Below are positions 7,861 to 16,318 of a DNA stretch of 64,000 nucleotides, piece after piece. Each line of letters opens with the position of its first letter. The first letter of the stretch is position 1. The translations under genes and the position numbers were made by a program. Location of the stretch: positions 1 to 64,000 of the forward strand of contig CAZPGZ010000017.1 in the NCBI GenBank assembly GCA_964586075.1. The letters run 5' to 3'. Under the pieces are notes generated by a model. That model did no database searches. It was not told the DNA's origin and saw nothing but the letters and a program-made list of their open reading frames with translations. Source of the stretch: JBAZLV01 sp964586075 (GTDB lineage Bacteria > Nitrospirota > UBA9217).

Positions 7861-9558
7861 ATGCATGCATGGCACGGAAAAATACTTTATGTCGATCTCT
7901 CTGCAAACAAGATCCGGACCGAGAGTTTAGACGCGGAGGCCCTTTCTTCTCATATCGGCGGCAGGGGGCTCGGTATGGCTATGATGAAGGATTACTTCAG
8001 CCTCGACCCCTTTGACAACAGCATGCCTCTTCTTTTTATGAACGGGCCACTGTGCGGCACCCCTGCGCCCGCCTCGTCTCGATTGGCCGTGGTCTCGCGG
8101 TCGCCTCTTACCGGAACAATAACCGATTCATCGGTGGGCGGTACCTTTCCACTCCGTTTGAAGGCAGCCGGCTACGATGGTCTCTGCATTACCGGCAGGG
8201 CTCCGTCTCCGGTCTATCTTCAGATCGTTGAGGACAAGGTCGAGATCCACGACGCGTCGTACCTTTGGGGCAAGGGGTGTCTGGAAACAAACAGGCTTCT
8301 TGACTCCGCCGGTTGCGTGGCCTGCATCGGCCCCGCGGGAGAAAACCGAGTCCGGTTCGCCAATATCATGATCGGCGGCGCGAATTCCGCTGGACGGGGC
8401 GGACTCGGCGCCGTAATGGGATCAAAGAACCTCAAAGCGATCGTGCTTAATGGAACCCGAAAAGTGTCTGTCGCGGATTCAGCCGCATTTAAAAAGGCGC
8501 AGGAAGATGTAATGCGGCTTCTGAGAGCATCACCGGCGGTCATGGGGGAACTGGGGTTGGGTGAATATGGGACCGCGATGCTCGTAGATATCGTGGGCCA
8601 GCGCAAGATGGCTCCAACGGAAAACTTCCAGAAGACTTTTTTCCCGCAGGCGGCCGCGTATTCCGGTCCGAGTCTCAAAAAAGAATTCGGCTATAAAAAG
8701 CACGGATGTGTTGTATGTCCCATCCAGTGTAAAAAGATGCTCTCCTGCGGCAGGCCTCTGCCGGAATATGAGACCCTGTCTCATTTCGGCGCCTTGAACG
8801 CAAACGCCGACGCAGAATCCATTGTAGAGGCAAATTTGCTGTGCAACAATCTTGGAATGGACACCATCTCCGCGGCGGCGACGTTCGCGGCATTTGGAGA
8901 AGTACGGGGCGCGTTTCTTTCCGGAAACGAGATACTCGAAATGCTCCTGCGGACCGCGAAGCGCGAGGGTGAGGGAGACCGGCTGGCGGAAGGCTCAAAA
9001 AGGCTGTGTGCAGACTTGGGAAAACCGCATTGTTCCATGAGCGTGAAGGGGCTGGAGCTTCCCGCCTACGATCCGCGCGGTTCCTACGGCATTGCGCTAG
9101 CCTATGCCACGTCCACGCGCGGCGGCTGCCATTTGCGCGCGTATCCGATCAGCCAGGAAATTCTGCGCAAACCCGTGGCGGTGGACCGCTTCAGCTTTGA
9201 CGGAAAGGCCCGGATGATCAAAATCGCGGAGGACAACAATGCGATGGTGGACTCCCTCTGCGTGTGCGCATTCGCTTTTCTCGGCGCATCCATTGAGGAA
9301 TATGCTCATTTGCTGGCCGCAGCAACGGGGCTGCCGTTCTCGGGACAGGGTCTTATGAAAATCGGTGAGAAAATCGTCATTACCGAACGAACATACAACA
9401 CTAGGAACGGATTCACCAAAAAAGATGACTTTCTGCCTGAACGGTTTTATACCGAGGCAGGTTCATCGGGAGAAGGGATCGAAATTCCGCCGATCGACAA
9501 AAAACGGTTCAGTGAAGAGCTGGATAAATACTATCGAATTCGGGGAGAGAATCCATGA
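7861..9558 (+). CDS. Aldehyde:ferredoxin oxidoreductase family protein (tungsten-pterin)
   Basis: 565 aa, slightly shorter than the roughly 600 usual for AOR. The family oxidises aldehydes (or reduces carboxylates) with ferredoxin at a tungsto-bis-pterin site. Seen: the N-terminal signature WHGKILYVDLS, a pterin-binding segment GRGGLGAVMGSKNLKAI (179-195), and C283-x2-C286-x3-C290 plus a later Cys in DSLCVCAF, matching the [4Fe-4S] ligands. The start at 7861 aligns with AOR N termini (MxGWxGKILRVDL). The stop overlaps the next gene by 4 nt (ATGA). Substrate cannot be read from sequence; AOR paralogues have many substrates. Cytoplasmic, no signal peptide. Confidence 0.92.
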   Translation: MHAWHGKILYVDLSANKIRTESLDAEALSSHIGGRGLGMAMMKDYFSLDPFDNSMPLLFMNGPLCGTPAPASSRLAVVSRSPLTGTITDSSVGGTFPLRLKAAGYDGLCITGRAPSPVYLQIVEDKVEIHDASYLWGKGCLETNRLLDSAGCVACIGPAGENRVRFANIMIGGANSAGRGGLGAVMGSKNLKAIVLNGTRKVSVADSAAFKKAQEDVMRLLRASPAVMGELGLGEYGTAMLVDIVGQRKMAPTENFQKTFFPQAAAYSGPSLKKEFGYKKHGCVVCPIQCKKMLSCGRPLPEYETLSHFGALNANADAESIVEANLLCNNLGMDTISAAATFAAFGEVRGAFLSGNEILEMLLRTAKREGEGDRLAEGSKRLCADLGKPHCSMSVKGLELPAYDPRGSYGIALAYATSTRGGCHLRAYPISQEILRKPVAVDRFSFDGKARMIKIAEDNNAMVDSLCVCAFAFLGASIEEYAHLLAAATGLPFSGQGLMKIGEKIVITERTYNTRNGFTKKDDFLPERFYTEAGSSGEGIEIPPIDKKRFSEELDKYYRIRGENP

Positions 9559-10043
9559 CCGGGAAAAAACAGATTCGAAGAAGTCCGTCTGCCGGAGAGA
9601 AGGCGGTCGGCTGCTTCAAGAACGGCTTCAACTGTTCCCAGTCGGTGCTGTATGCGTATGGTCCGCGGCTCGGGCTCAACCGCGCACAGTCGCTGAAAGT
9701 CGCTTGCGCGTTCGGCGGAGGCATGGCACGCCGCGGCGATACCTGCGGAGCGGTAACCGGTGCGCTGATGGTGCTGGGGCTGAAGCACGGAAAAACAAAA
9801 AAGGGCGATGACGCGGCACGGGAAAAAACATACGATTTGGTGAAGGAATTTATAGCGGAATTTTCCGCCAGGAACGGCTCCATCGTATGCCGGGAATTGC
9901 TGGGGCACGATATCAGCGTTCCGAAAGGCCGCGAGGCGGCAAAAAATGAGCTGCTTTTTGAGACGCTCTGCCCCGGGCTGGTGCAGGACTCGGTTGAAAT
10001 TCTCGAGAAACAGCTGCATAAAACACGGTCCAAGAAAACGTGA
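9555..10043 (+). CDS. C_GCAxxG_C_C family putative redox protein
   Basis: A 162-aa protein of the C_GCAxxG_C_C family, named for its spaced cysteines and Gly residues. Seen: C20 and C27 in the segment GCFKNGFNCSQSV, GGGMARRGDTCGAVTGALM in the middle, and further Cys residues in CRELLG and LCPGL. The conserved cysteines suggest a redox or metal role, but the family function is not established. Coupled by ATGA overlap to the AOR gene, so it may support AOR electron flow or maturation; that is inference. Convergent with the small membrane-protein gene at 10071. Confidence 0.85.
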   Translation: MTGKKQIRRSPSAGEKAVGCFKNGFNCSQSVLYAYGPRLGLNRAQSLKVACAFGGGMARRGDTCGAVTGALMVLGLKHGKTKKGDDAAREKTYDLVKEFIAEFSARNGSIVCRELLGHDISVPKGREAAKNELLFETLCPGLVQDSVEILEKQLHKTRSKKT

Positions 10044-10070
10044 GCATCACGGTTCGCACGAGGAGACGCG

Positions 10071-10292
10071 CTACGGCTGTTCCTGGATCAGGACCGCAAT
10101 TGACTTTATTATCAGCAGAGCCCATGGCGTTCCGTGCAGTATAAGATCAAACCAGTCAAGAGGCCGCGTGAGCTTTCCCTGAAAAAGCATCAACAGCTTT
10201 TCCCAGATATGCGGTGGATTGAAGGGTGCAAGGCCCAGGGTGAGGCAGAGGAGAATCAGTATCCCCCACGGTATTTTTGATAAGACTTCCAT
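10071..10292 (-). CDS. Small conserved membrane protein
   Basis: 73 aa from the ATG at 10292 (start MEVLSKIPWG), with a purine-rich AAGGAACC before it. Two hydrophobic helices are visible: IPWGILILLCLTLGLAPF and LHGTPWALLIIKSIAVL, separated by a short amphipathic loop with HIWEKLLMLFQG. Proteins of this shape in Deltaproteobacteria are often labelled 'RND transporter', but at this length it cannot be a transporter by itself. Function unknown. It follows the GNAT-like gene (10347) on the same strand and may be in that transcript. Confidence 0.65.
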   Translation of the reverse strand: MEVLSKIPWGILILLCLTLGLAPFNPPHIWEKLLMLFQGKLTRPLDWFDLILHGTPWALLIIKSIAVLIQEQP

Positions 10293-10346
10293 AGAAGGTT
10301 CCTTCCCCATACAAGACGGCAACTGATCGAACGCACCGTTCCGTGA

Positions 10347-11183
10347 TCACGAGAGCTGGTCGAACAGGCTGCCCATTGATCGCTGCGCATCGCACTCCTG
10401 TCTCCACGACACGCATTGCAGGAACGGATCCGCACCCCATTTTTTTTTAAAAAAAGTGACGCCCGGATCAATTCCTAAACCCAGGTTCACATATTGCTTG
10501 CCTTCTACCCGCGCATGCTCGATGATGTGCGCGAGCAGCAGGTCGGAGGCGCCCGGTACGTAGTGTCTGTGCGAGCGGAAATTGAACATATAAAACGCAT
10601 AATGGCGCGCGCCGAACTCGGCGATATCGAAAGCGACCAGATTGCCGCAGGTGTTGCGCGCTTCGAAAACGACCGCGGTGTCGCACTTGGCATAGTTGGG
10701 TACACGCTTGAAAATGAACCGCTGAGCTTCATCAAGGGAATGTGTGCGCATGAAGGTTCTGAGCATCCATTTGTGCGACCAGCGGACCTTTCCGATGGAA
10801 ACGGATATTTCGCGGCGTGCGCGCTTCAGCATGTTTTCTGTTTTCTTCGGGATGGTCGATTGAGACAGATCGAGGCGATAGTACGCATCAAGAGGTGCGG
10901 GCGTGAAATCATCGGGCGGAGCAGTAAGGGGGGGCGCGATAATAGAAAAAGAGTCAGGCACAAAACGCTCTTTTGCCCCATCGAGCGCTTTCAGCATTCT
11001 CGATTCATCAGCGCCTCCGGACAATGGATAGCCGACGAAAATCAAATGCGTCCCGGCAACATGGACGACAAAATCGTCGGCTAAAAACGGCTCGGTTTGT
11101 GAGATCGTGGTGACATAATGCGGGAGGTGTTCAGGCACATATGCCTGTTCGATGATATATCCCTGTTCTTCCGGTGTAATCAT
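10347..11183 (-). CDS. GNAT-like protein of unknown function (paralogue 2)
   Basis: 278 aa from the ATG at 11183, which overlaps the TraB/GumN stop (ATGA). The C-terminal half has the pattern of a FemAB/GNAT-type acyltransferase: a SDLLLAHIIEHARVEGKQY helix, then NLGLGIDPGV and FFKKKWG, like the N-x-G-x...FK-x-KWG ending of such proteins. The N-terminal part contains YVPEHLPHYV, a TEPFLADDF strand and LIFVGYPL. It is clearly homologous over its length to the protein at 12031-12906, sharing LIF(V/I)GYPL, YxRLD(L/I)SQS and NLGLG. Substrate unknown. A reading frame runs further upstream to 11279, but that part lies inside the TraB gene. Confidence 0.8.
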   Translation of the reverse strand: MITPEEQGYIIEQAYVPEHLPHYVTTISQTEPFLADDFVVHVAGTHLIFVGYPLSGGADESRMLKALDGAKERFVPDSFSIIAPPLTAPPDDFTPAPLDAYYRLDLSQSTIPKKTENMLKRARREISVSIGKVRWSHKWMLRTFMRTHSLDEAQRFIFKRVPNYAKCDTAVVFEARNTCGNLVAFDIAEFGARHYAFYMFNFRSHRHYVPGASDLLLAHIIEHARVEGKQYVNLGLGIDPGVTFFKKKWGADPFLQCVSWRQECDAQRSMGSLFDQLS

Positions 11184-12010
11184 GAGGACACCTGCGTAAC
11201 GGCGTATCCTGCGTCGCGGAATAGGCTGGTCACCCCGGGTACATGAGGAAAACCGACAAAAGCAAGAGCATCCTCGCATGCGAAAACCGGCCGGATCCGC
11301 TCATAAAGAACTCGGTCGCGCGCCGCGAGCGCGGCGCCGCGCGCGGCAAAACGTGCTGTCAAGTCCATTATTGTATCCAGATCGCCGTCGAGGTACATCT
11401 TGACATACTTATTTTTGTAATCAGGCCAGTTCGCGACATCGTTCAATTGCCGCGCGAGGCGGTCTAAGGGAATTTTATCAAGCACATCAAGCTGCTCTTC
11501 GAGCGTTTCTAGAAAGCAGAGTTTTTTTCCGGCCGCCCGGGCGATCCGGTATGCTTCCATGTCAACTGAGTGATTCCAGTCGAGGTACGTACGCCAGATC
11601 GCAAAAAACGCGGCCCAGGGACGCACCCCGCGCGTGAATGAATCGAAGTAAACTGGCCCCTTTTCCTCCAATGACAGGAGCCACGTGTCTCCTGTTCTCC
11701 CCAGTCCGTCACGCTCGCGCAGAATGCAGTCAATCACAGTAATTGCTTCGGGCGTGAGGAGATCGAGAAACGCCTGATTATTTCCGTCATGTCTTCCGTG
11801 CTCTGCAATTCTCCCGAAACTTGCCTCATCGAGCGGGCCTTCGAACATCACGGTCGAAACGTTACGGACCAGGCGCTTCAGCGGTTTGCGAAAGCTGTAT
11901 GGAAAAAAATGAGCCGTACCTACGAGATGCGACGCCTGCCCGTTTTTCTCCACGCGCCAGATCATGCGAAGCGGTTTATGCATTGTCCAGGGGAAAAGCT
12001 TCATTTTCAT
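11180..12010 (-). CDS. TraB/GumN family protein
   Basis: About 276 aa if the ATG at 12010 is used (12004 and 11983 are alternatives; none has a clear ribosome site). The family is metalloprotease-like (Tiki/TraB/PrgY/GumN). Seen: HLVGTAHFFP near the N terminus with the conserved GTxH, a central FLETLEEQLDVL segment matching the E-x-x-x-Q motif, and ALAFVGFPHVPGV matching the C-terminal GxxHxPG block, here with Phe-Pro before the His. No signal peptide. It sits between two paralogous GNAT-like genes and is coupled to the downstream one by ATGA overlap. Its biochemical role in bacteria is poorly known. Confidence 0.82.
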   Translation of the reverse strand: MKMKLFPWTMHKPLRMIWRVEKNGQASHLVGTAHFFPYSFRKPLKRLVRNVSTVMFEGPLDEASFGRIAEHGRHDGNNQAFLDLLTPEAITVIDCILRERDGLGRTGDTWLLSLEEKGPVYFDSFTRGVRPWAAFFAIWRTYLDWNHSVDMEAYRIARAAGKKLCFLETLEEQLDVLDKIPLDRLARQLNDVANWPDYKNKYVKMYLDGDLDTIMDLTARFAARGAALAARDRVLYERIRPVFACEDALAFVGFPHVPGVTSLFRDAGYAVTQVSS

Positions 12011-12030
12011 ACACGGTAATTGTTTGCGAT

Positions 12031-12906
12031 TTACGGTTTCCCGTCCAAGAGCGCGCCAAGCAGGGAAATCGGCGCCGGAGGTCCATAATAACATTCGCAG
12101 AATTCGTAATGCAAGTACGGTCTGCCGCCCCATTTTGCTTTAAAGCGACGAATGCCTTCGTTAACACCCAGACCCAGGTTGATACTTTGTTTGCCGCGGT
12201 CCCGCGCGGAATCGATCATGTCGGCAAAGAGCAGATCAGAGGCGTGTGGTATATAGTTTTTTTTGGAATGGCATCCCAGCACATACGCGTCAAATTGTTC
12301 AGCCGCGGTCTCGACAATAAAAAAAGCAGCTAGTGTGCCGTGCCGGCTTCGTGCGTTCAACACCTGCGCTGTTTTGCATTGAGCTATGTAGTCGGGCATG
12401 GACCGGTACAACTCTTTAATCATGAGGGGAAGGTCCTCTCGGCTCTCCAGTTCTTTTGCCAGTTGTTCATGCTCGCGCGTGAATGCTCGCGTGCGCTCTA
12501 TGGTCAGTGTCCGGGCTGCCTGGTCCACTTTGCACTGCAAGGCTGAGGGAATAATTGACTGCGAGATATCGAGTCGCAGATATTGATCGCTCTGGCGCAC
12601 GCGACAAGATTTGGCAAGCGAAGGAGGTATTTCAGGACCGATAAACCAGAAATAATCGGAATTGTGCTGATCGCGAACCTGTTTGATCAGTTTGTCGCAG
12701 GCGCTTGCTATAAACGGCGCCTGGAGAGGATATCCGATAAAAATCAGCCAATCGTCTTTCGCTAAGCAGAGATGATCTTCGATGAAAAAAGGCTCGGCGT
12801 GTGAAATTGCCGCCATCAGAGAAGGGATCTGCTCCGGTACACAGGCATGCGCCAGGGCGAAGCGTTCATTAATCGGATTGAGCGGAGGATGGTCGCAACG
12901 GTCCAT
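12031..12906 (-). CDS. GNAT-like protein of unknown function (paralogue 1)
   Basis: 291 aa from the ATG at 12906; a GTG at 12951 is possible, but the paralogue alignment favours 12906. Same architecture as the protein at 10347-11183: VPEQIPSLMAAISHAEPFF, LIFIGYPLQ, YLRLDISQSIIP, then a C-terminal GNAT-like half with HASDLLFADMIDSARDRG, INLGLGVNEGIRRFKAKWGG. The Lys/Trp-containing FKAKWGG ending is typical of FemAB/GNAT-type aminoacyl- or acyltransferases. Neither substrate nor partner is known. It opens the GNAT-TraB-GNAT trio, 20 nt before the TraB start. Confidence 0.8.
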   Translation of the reverse strand: MDRCDHPPLNPINERFALAHACVPEQIPSLMAAISHAEPFFIEDHLCLAKDDWLIFIGYPLQAPFIASACDKLIKQVRDQHNSDYFWFIGPEIPPSLAKSCRVRQSDQYLRLDISQSIIPSALQCKVDQAARTLTIERTRAFTREHEQLAKELESREDLPLMIKELYRSMPDYIAQCKTAQVLNARSRHGTLAAFFIVETAAEQFDAYVLGCHSKKNYIPHASDLLFADMIDSARDRGKQSINLGLGVNEGIRRFKAKWGGRPYLHYEFCECYYGPPAPISLLGALLDGKP

Positions 12907-13133
12907 TGGTTTTAGCTCGATTCTGTTCGCATACGCGAGGGCTGCGTACACTGAAAAGCATTACAGCGTGCAATGGTTATATTTTATCAGATATTAAAGA
13001 AACCGGATGAAAATATCCTGATGCCTTGCGGGAAGAAAGAAGGCCGTGTGAATTGTTTCTCTGAGTGATGCGTTGTGTGCAGGTTAAAGAAGTGATTTCA
13101 GTTGATTTCCTCAACTTGTGATATATTTCTATC

Positions 13134-14792
13134 TTACTGGTCAGCGCTTTTTTGCCTGATCTCGACCCTGCGTATTTTGCCGCTGATCGTTTTGGGAAGC
13201 GCGGGAACAAACTCGATGATGCGTGGATATTTATAAGGTGCGGTGACTTTTTTTACGTGCTCCTGCAGTTCATGCACAAGCTTGTCACTGGGCGAATATC
13301 CTTTGGCCAGCACGACGCTTGCCTTGACCACCTGCCCTCGTACCGGATCGGGAGCGCCGGTGATGGCGCATTCGAGCACTGCGGGGTGTTCATGCAGCGC
13401 GCTTTCGACTTCGAACGGACCGATTGCATATCCGGAGCTTTTTATGAGGTCGTCCGCCCGGCCGACAAACCAATAGTAGCCATCTTCGTCTTTCCATGCC
13501 ATATCGCCGGTATAGTAGATTCCGTCATGCCAGGCGCCTTTTGTGCGCTCCAGGTCGCGGTAGTATCCGCCGAACATGCCGACCGGCTTGCGTGCGTTGG
13601 TACGGACTACAATCTGTCCTTCCTTGCCGATGCCGCAGGAGTTTCCATCTTCGTCCAGGAGGTCGATGTCATACCAGGGAGACGGTTTTCCCATGGACCC
13701 CGGCTTTGGCTGCATCCACGGAAAGGTGGCGATTGCGGCGGTCATTTCCGTTTGTCCGTAACCTTCCATCAGCCGGATTCCGGTTGCGTTCAGAAATTGG
13801 GAATAGACTTCGGGGTTTAATGGTTCGCCGGCGACAACACAGTACTGCAGGCTGCTGAAATCGTATTTTGAAAGGTCTTCCTTGATAAAGAAACGATAAA
13901 CCGTGGGCGGCGCACAGAATGTGGTAATTTTGTACTTCACGATAACATCAAGAAGCTTCTTGGGATCGAACTTATCGTAGTCATAAATAAATACGGTGGA
14001 GCCTGCAAGCCATTGGCCGTATATTTTGCCCCAGACTGCCTTTGCCCATCCCGTATCGGCGACGGTAAAGTGGAGCCCGTCTTTCCGGACGTTCTGCCAG
14101 TATTTGGCAGTAAGAATATGGCCGAGGGGGTAGGTAAAGTCATGCTGCACCATCTTCGGCATTCCGGTTGTTCCGGAAGTAAAATAGAGAAGCGAGATGT
14201 CTTCGTTTGCGTTCGCGTCGGCGCCGGTCGGACGCTCGACATGTTCGGACGCGTGTTCCACTTCCGTATTAAAATTCAGCCATCCGTCGCGGTTTCCATT
14301 GACTAGGGCTTTCAGCTTCAGGGTGGGGGATTGAGCTTCAGATTTCTCGACATGTTCGATGACGAGAGGATCCGATACGCTTACGATCATCTTGACATCG
14401 GCTGCATTGTTGCGGTAGATGATGTCTTTGTGGGTGAGAAGGTGCGTGGCCGGGATGCAAATTGCGCCGATTTTGTGAAGGGCAAGAAGGCAGAACCAGA
14501 ACTCATAGCGCCTTTTGAGAATAAGCATCACGGGGTCGCCCTTGCGGATGCCGTGCGACAGGAAAAAGTTTGTGGCTTTATTGGCGTAGTGCTTTAATTG
14601 GGCAAACGTAAACTCAGCCCTGTTCCCATTTTCATCGCACCAGACCAAGGCGATTTTCTGCGGCTGTCTAGCTGCTATATCATCCACGACATCAAAGGCA
14701 AAATTGAAATGCTCCGGCACCATGATGCGGAAATTTTGAATAAAATCGTCATACGAACTGAAATCTATTTTCGAAAGAAATTGGTTAAGCAT
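13134..14792 (-). CDS. AMP-forming acyl-CoA synthetase (acetyl/medium-chain type)
   Basis: 552 aa of the ANL superfamily, which activates a carboxylate with ATP and couples it to CoA. Seen: the P-loop motif YFTSGTTGMPK (203-213), MEGYGQTE (A5 motif), YYTGDMAWKDEDGYYWFVGR (hinge region) and the catalytic C-terminal Lys in PKTISGKIRR (K539). The N-terminal region and length resemble medium-chain acyl-CoA/acetyl-CoA synthetases that lack the long Acs N-terminal domain. The chain-length preference cannot be read. It stands alone, with 182 nt to the next minus-strand gene and no recognised neighbour of the same pathway. Confidence 0.93.
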   Translation of the reverse strand: MLNQFLSKIDFSSYDDFIQNFRIMVPEHFNFAFDVVDDIAARQPQKIALVWCDENGNRAEFTFAQLKHYANKATNFFLSHGIRKGDPVMLILKRRYEFWFCLLALHKIGAICIPATHLLTHKDIIYRNNAADVKMIVSVSDPLVIEHVEKSEAQSPTLKLKALVNGNRDGWLNFNTEVEHASEHVERPTGADANANEDISLLYFTSGTTGMPKMVQHDFTYPLGHILTAKYWQNVRKDGLHFTVADTGWAKAVWGKIYGQWLAGSTVFIYDYDKFDPKKLLDVIVKYKITTFCAPPTVYRFFIKEDLSKYDFSSLQYCVVAGEPLNPEVYSQFLNATGIRLMEGYGQTEMTAAIATFPWMQPKPGSMGKPSPWYDIDLLDEDGNSCGIGKEGQIVVRTNARKPVGMFGGYYRDLERTKGAWHDGIYYTGDMAWKDEDGYYWFVGRADDLIKSSGYAIGPFEVESALHEHPAVLECAITGAPDPVRGQVVKASVVLAKGYSPSDKLVHELQEHVKKVTAPYKYPRIIEFVPALPKTISGKIRRVEIRQKSADQ

Positions 14793-15141
14793 CGGTCTTT
14801 TAATGTAGGATCGGAAGCGTTCTGGAAGGTTCTCTGTTCAGTGCTTCGAAATCGTGGGAGTAACTGGAGCGAGAGAAAAGGGAGTCTTCCTTGGTCTGGA
14901 TGAGTTCGCGCCTGTTGGGAGGAGTCTTCTTGATCGCACCTTTCTGTCGAGATTGAACTGTAGTGTTCATTTTTCAAAAGTACCATACTTGAAGAAAGAA
15001 AACAATAAAAAATTACTTTTCTTTCCTCAGAAGATGCGCTGGACACTGTTCAGCGCGTATTTATTGCTGAACTGGATTTTTTGGTGGGGGATAACCATTA
15101 GTGTATGCACCATGGTTCGTAAAAAAATACCCATTTCTTGC
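14793..15141. other. Intergenic stretch without a recognisable gene
   Basis: This 349-nt part of the divergent gap between the acyl-CoA synthetase and the ferredoxin holds no convincing gene or structured RNA. An overlapping plus-strand frame (14854-15201) has no homology I recognise and runs into the ferredoxin promoter. Confidence 0.5.
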
Positions 15142-15170
15142 TTGATTTTATCAGCGCGGACAGGTAAAAT
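15142..15170 (+). promoter_or_regulatory. Sigma-70 promoter of the ferredoxin gene
   Basis: TTGATT (15142-15147), 17-nt spacer, TAAAAT (15165-15170). The predicted start site leaves a leader of about 42 nt before the ATG at 15219, with a strong AAAGGAGG ribosome site. Confidence 0.65.
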
Positions 15171-15218
15171 ACGATGCTTTTTGGCATCTTACTATATTTA
15201 AAGGAGGAACCGGAAACA

Positions 15219-15404
15219 ATGTACAAGGTAACAGTAGACAATGGGAAGTGCGACGGCGACGGCGTCTGCGCGGATGTGTGCCCGCAGAACGTGTTCGAAG
15301 TCAAAAATAACAAGGCTGTTCCGGTGAATATGGCTGACTGCATCAACTGCGAAGCCTGCGTTGAGGGCTGCCCGCAGAAGGCCATTACAATCACTGAAGA
15401 ATAA
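15219..15404 (+). CDS. 2[4Fe-4S] ferredoxin
   Basis: A 61-aa ferredoxin carrying low-potential electrons. The two cluster-binding motifs are C-x-G-D-G-V-C-x3-C-P (residues 10-22: CDGDGVCADVCP) and CINCEACVEGCP (about 42-53); the first has C-x5-C-x3-C-P spacing where the usual form is C-x2-C-x2-C-x3-C-P, so the first cluster may lack one standard ligand. The start at 15219 follows AAAGGAGG by about 10 nt. Monocistronic, with its own promoter and a strong terminator. A plausible electron partner for AOR 6 kb away, but nothing in the sequence links them directly. Confidence 0.93.
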   Translation: MYKVTVDNGKCDGDGVCADVCPQNVFEVKNNKAVPVNMADCINCEACVEGCPQKAITITEE

Positions 15405-15428
15405 GCCTGGAGGAAAACTCATTGCAAA

Positions 15429-15460
15429 GGGGACCGGATTATCCGGTCCCCTTTTTTTTT
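15429..15460 (+). terminator. Intrinsic terminator of the ferredoxin gene
   Basis: GGGGACCGG and CCGGTCCCC form a 9-bp GC-rich stem around ATTAT, followed by nine T. It lies 25 nt after the ferredoxin stop codon. Confidence 0.93.
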
Positions 15461-15498
15461 ATTTGCATCGGCAGGAAGACGTGCTGGCGCCCTTGACG

Positions 15499-16272
15499 TT
15501 ATTTTTTTTCGAGCAGCTTTTGAAATGCGGAAATAAGATCAATAGGCAACGGGAAAATAATGGTTGAATTTTTCTCCGAAGCGATTTCAGTAAGGGTCTG
15601 CAGATACCGGAGTTGCAGGGTCGTGGGGTTCTGGCTGATTACGTTAGCAGCATCGGAGAGTTTGGAAGAGGCCTGGAGTTCGCCTTCGGCGTGGATGACC
15701 TTTGCGCGGCGTTCGCGTTCTGCCTGAGCCTGAATGGCGATGGCGCGCTGCATTTCCGCAGGCAGATCCACGTTTTTCACTTCCACGGTTGTTACCTTCA
15801 CGCCCCACGGCTCTGTCTGCAGATCAATCACCTTCTGGAGCTCTGCGTTTATTGCCTCGCGGTTTGAGAGGAGGTCGTCCAGGGCGTTCTGGCCCAGCAC
15901 GCTTCTGAGCGACGTTTGCGAGATGAGCGAGGTCGCGTAATAAAAATCCTCCACTTCGACGATTGCCTTGCGCGGGTCGATGACTCTGAAGTAAACCACA
16001 GCATTCACTTTTACGGTGACATTGTCTTTCGTGATCACGTCCTGGGCCGGCACATCCATGGTCACGGTCCGCAGGCTGACACGCACCATTTTTTGTATTC
16101 CCGGCCACAGAAGAATAAGGCCTGGGCCCTTTACGCCGTGTTCCACGCTCACTTTGCCGAGCGTGAAAATGACTCCCCGTTCGTATTGCTTCAGAATTTT
16201 TACAATGTTGTACAGAACCATGACGAAGAGTATTATCAGAAATAAAAAACCCATCCCCACAAACTGAAACAT
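15499..16272 (-). CDS. Slipin (stomatin/prohibitin-like SPFH membrane protein)
   Basis: 257 aa, with one N-terminal membrane segment (about 5-27) and then an SPFH/Band 7 domain. Seen: YERGVIFTLGKV, GPGLILLWPGIQKMVRVSLRT, VTVKVNAVVYFRVIDP, and the C-terminal alpha-helical QAQAERERRAKVIHAEGE heptad region that drives oligomerisation. Slipins form membrane microdomain scaffolds. The gene lies 46 nt downstream of the NfeD-type protease on the same strand; this pairing is conserved in bacteria and archaea, where the protease cleaves the C-terminal region of the slipin. Confidence 0.94.
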   Translation of the reverse strand: MFQFVGMGFLFLIILFVMVLYNIVKILKQYERGVIFTLGKVSVEHGVKGPGLILLWPGIQKMVRVSLRTVTMDVPAQDVITKDNVTVKVNAVVYFRVIDPRKAIVEVEDFYYATSLISQTSLRSVLGQNALDDLLSNREAINAELQKVIDLQTEPWGVKVTTVEVKNVDLPAEMQRAIAIQAQAERERRAKVIHAEGELQASSKLSDAANVISQNPTTLQLRYLQTLTEIASEKNSTIIFPLPIDLISAFQKLLEKK

Positions 16273-16318
16273 ACGAAGCCTCCTTTAGTGTTTTTCCTGA
16301 TTGATTGAACGATTGTTG

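Noticed and set aside
7706..7906. An N-terminal extension of gpsA of 67 codons
   Set aside because: The family Rossmann motif begins right after ATG 7705, and the consensus promoter at 7713-7741 lies inside the extension.
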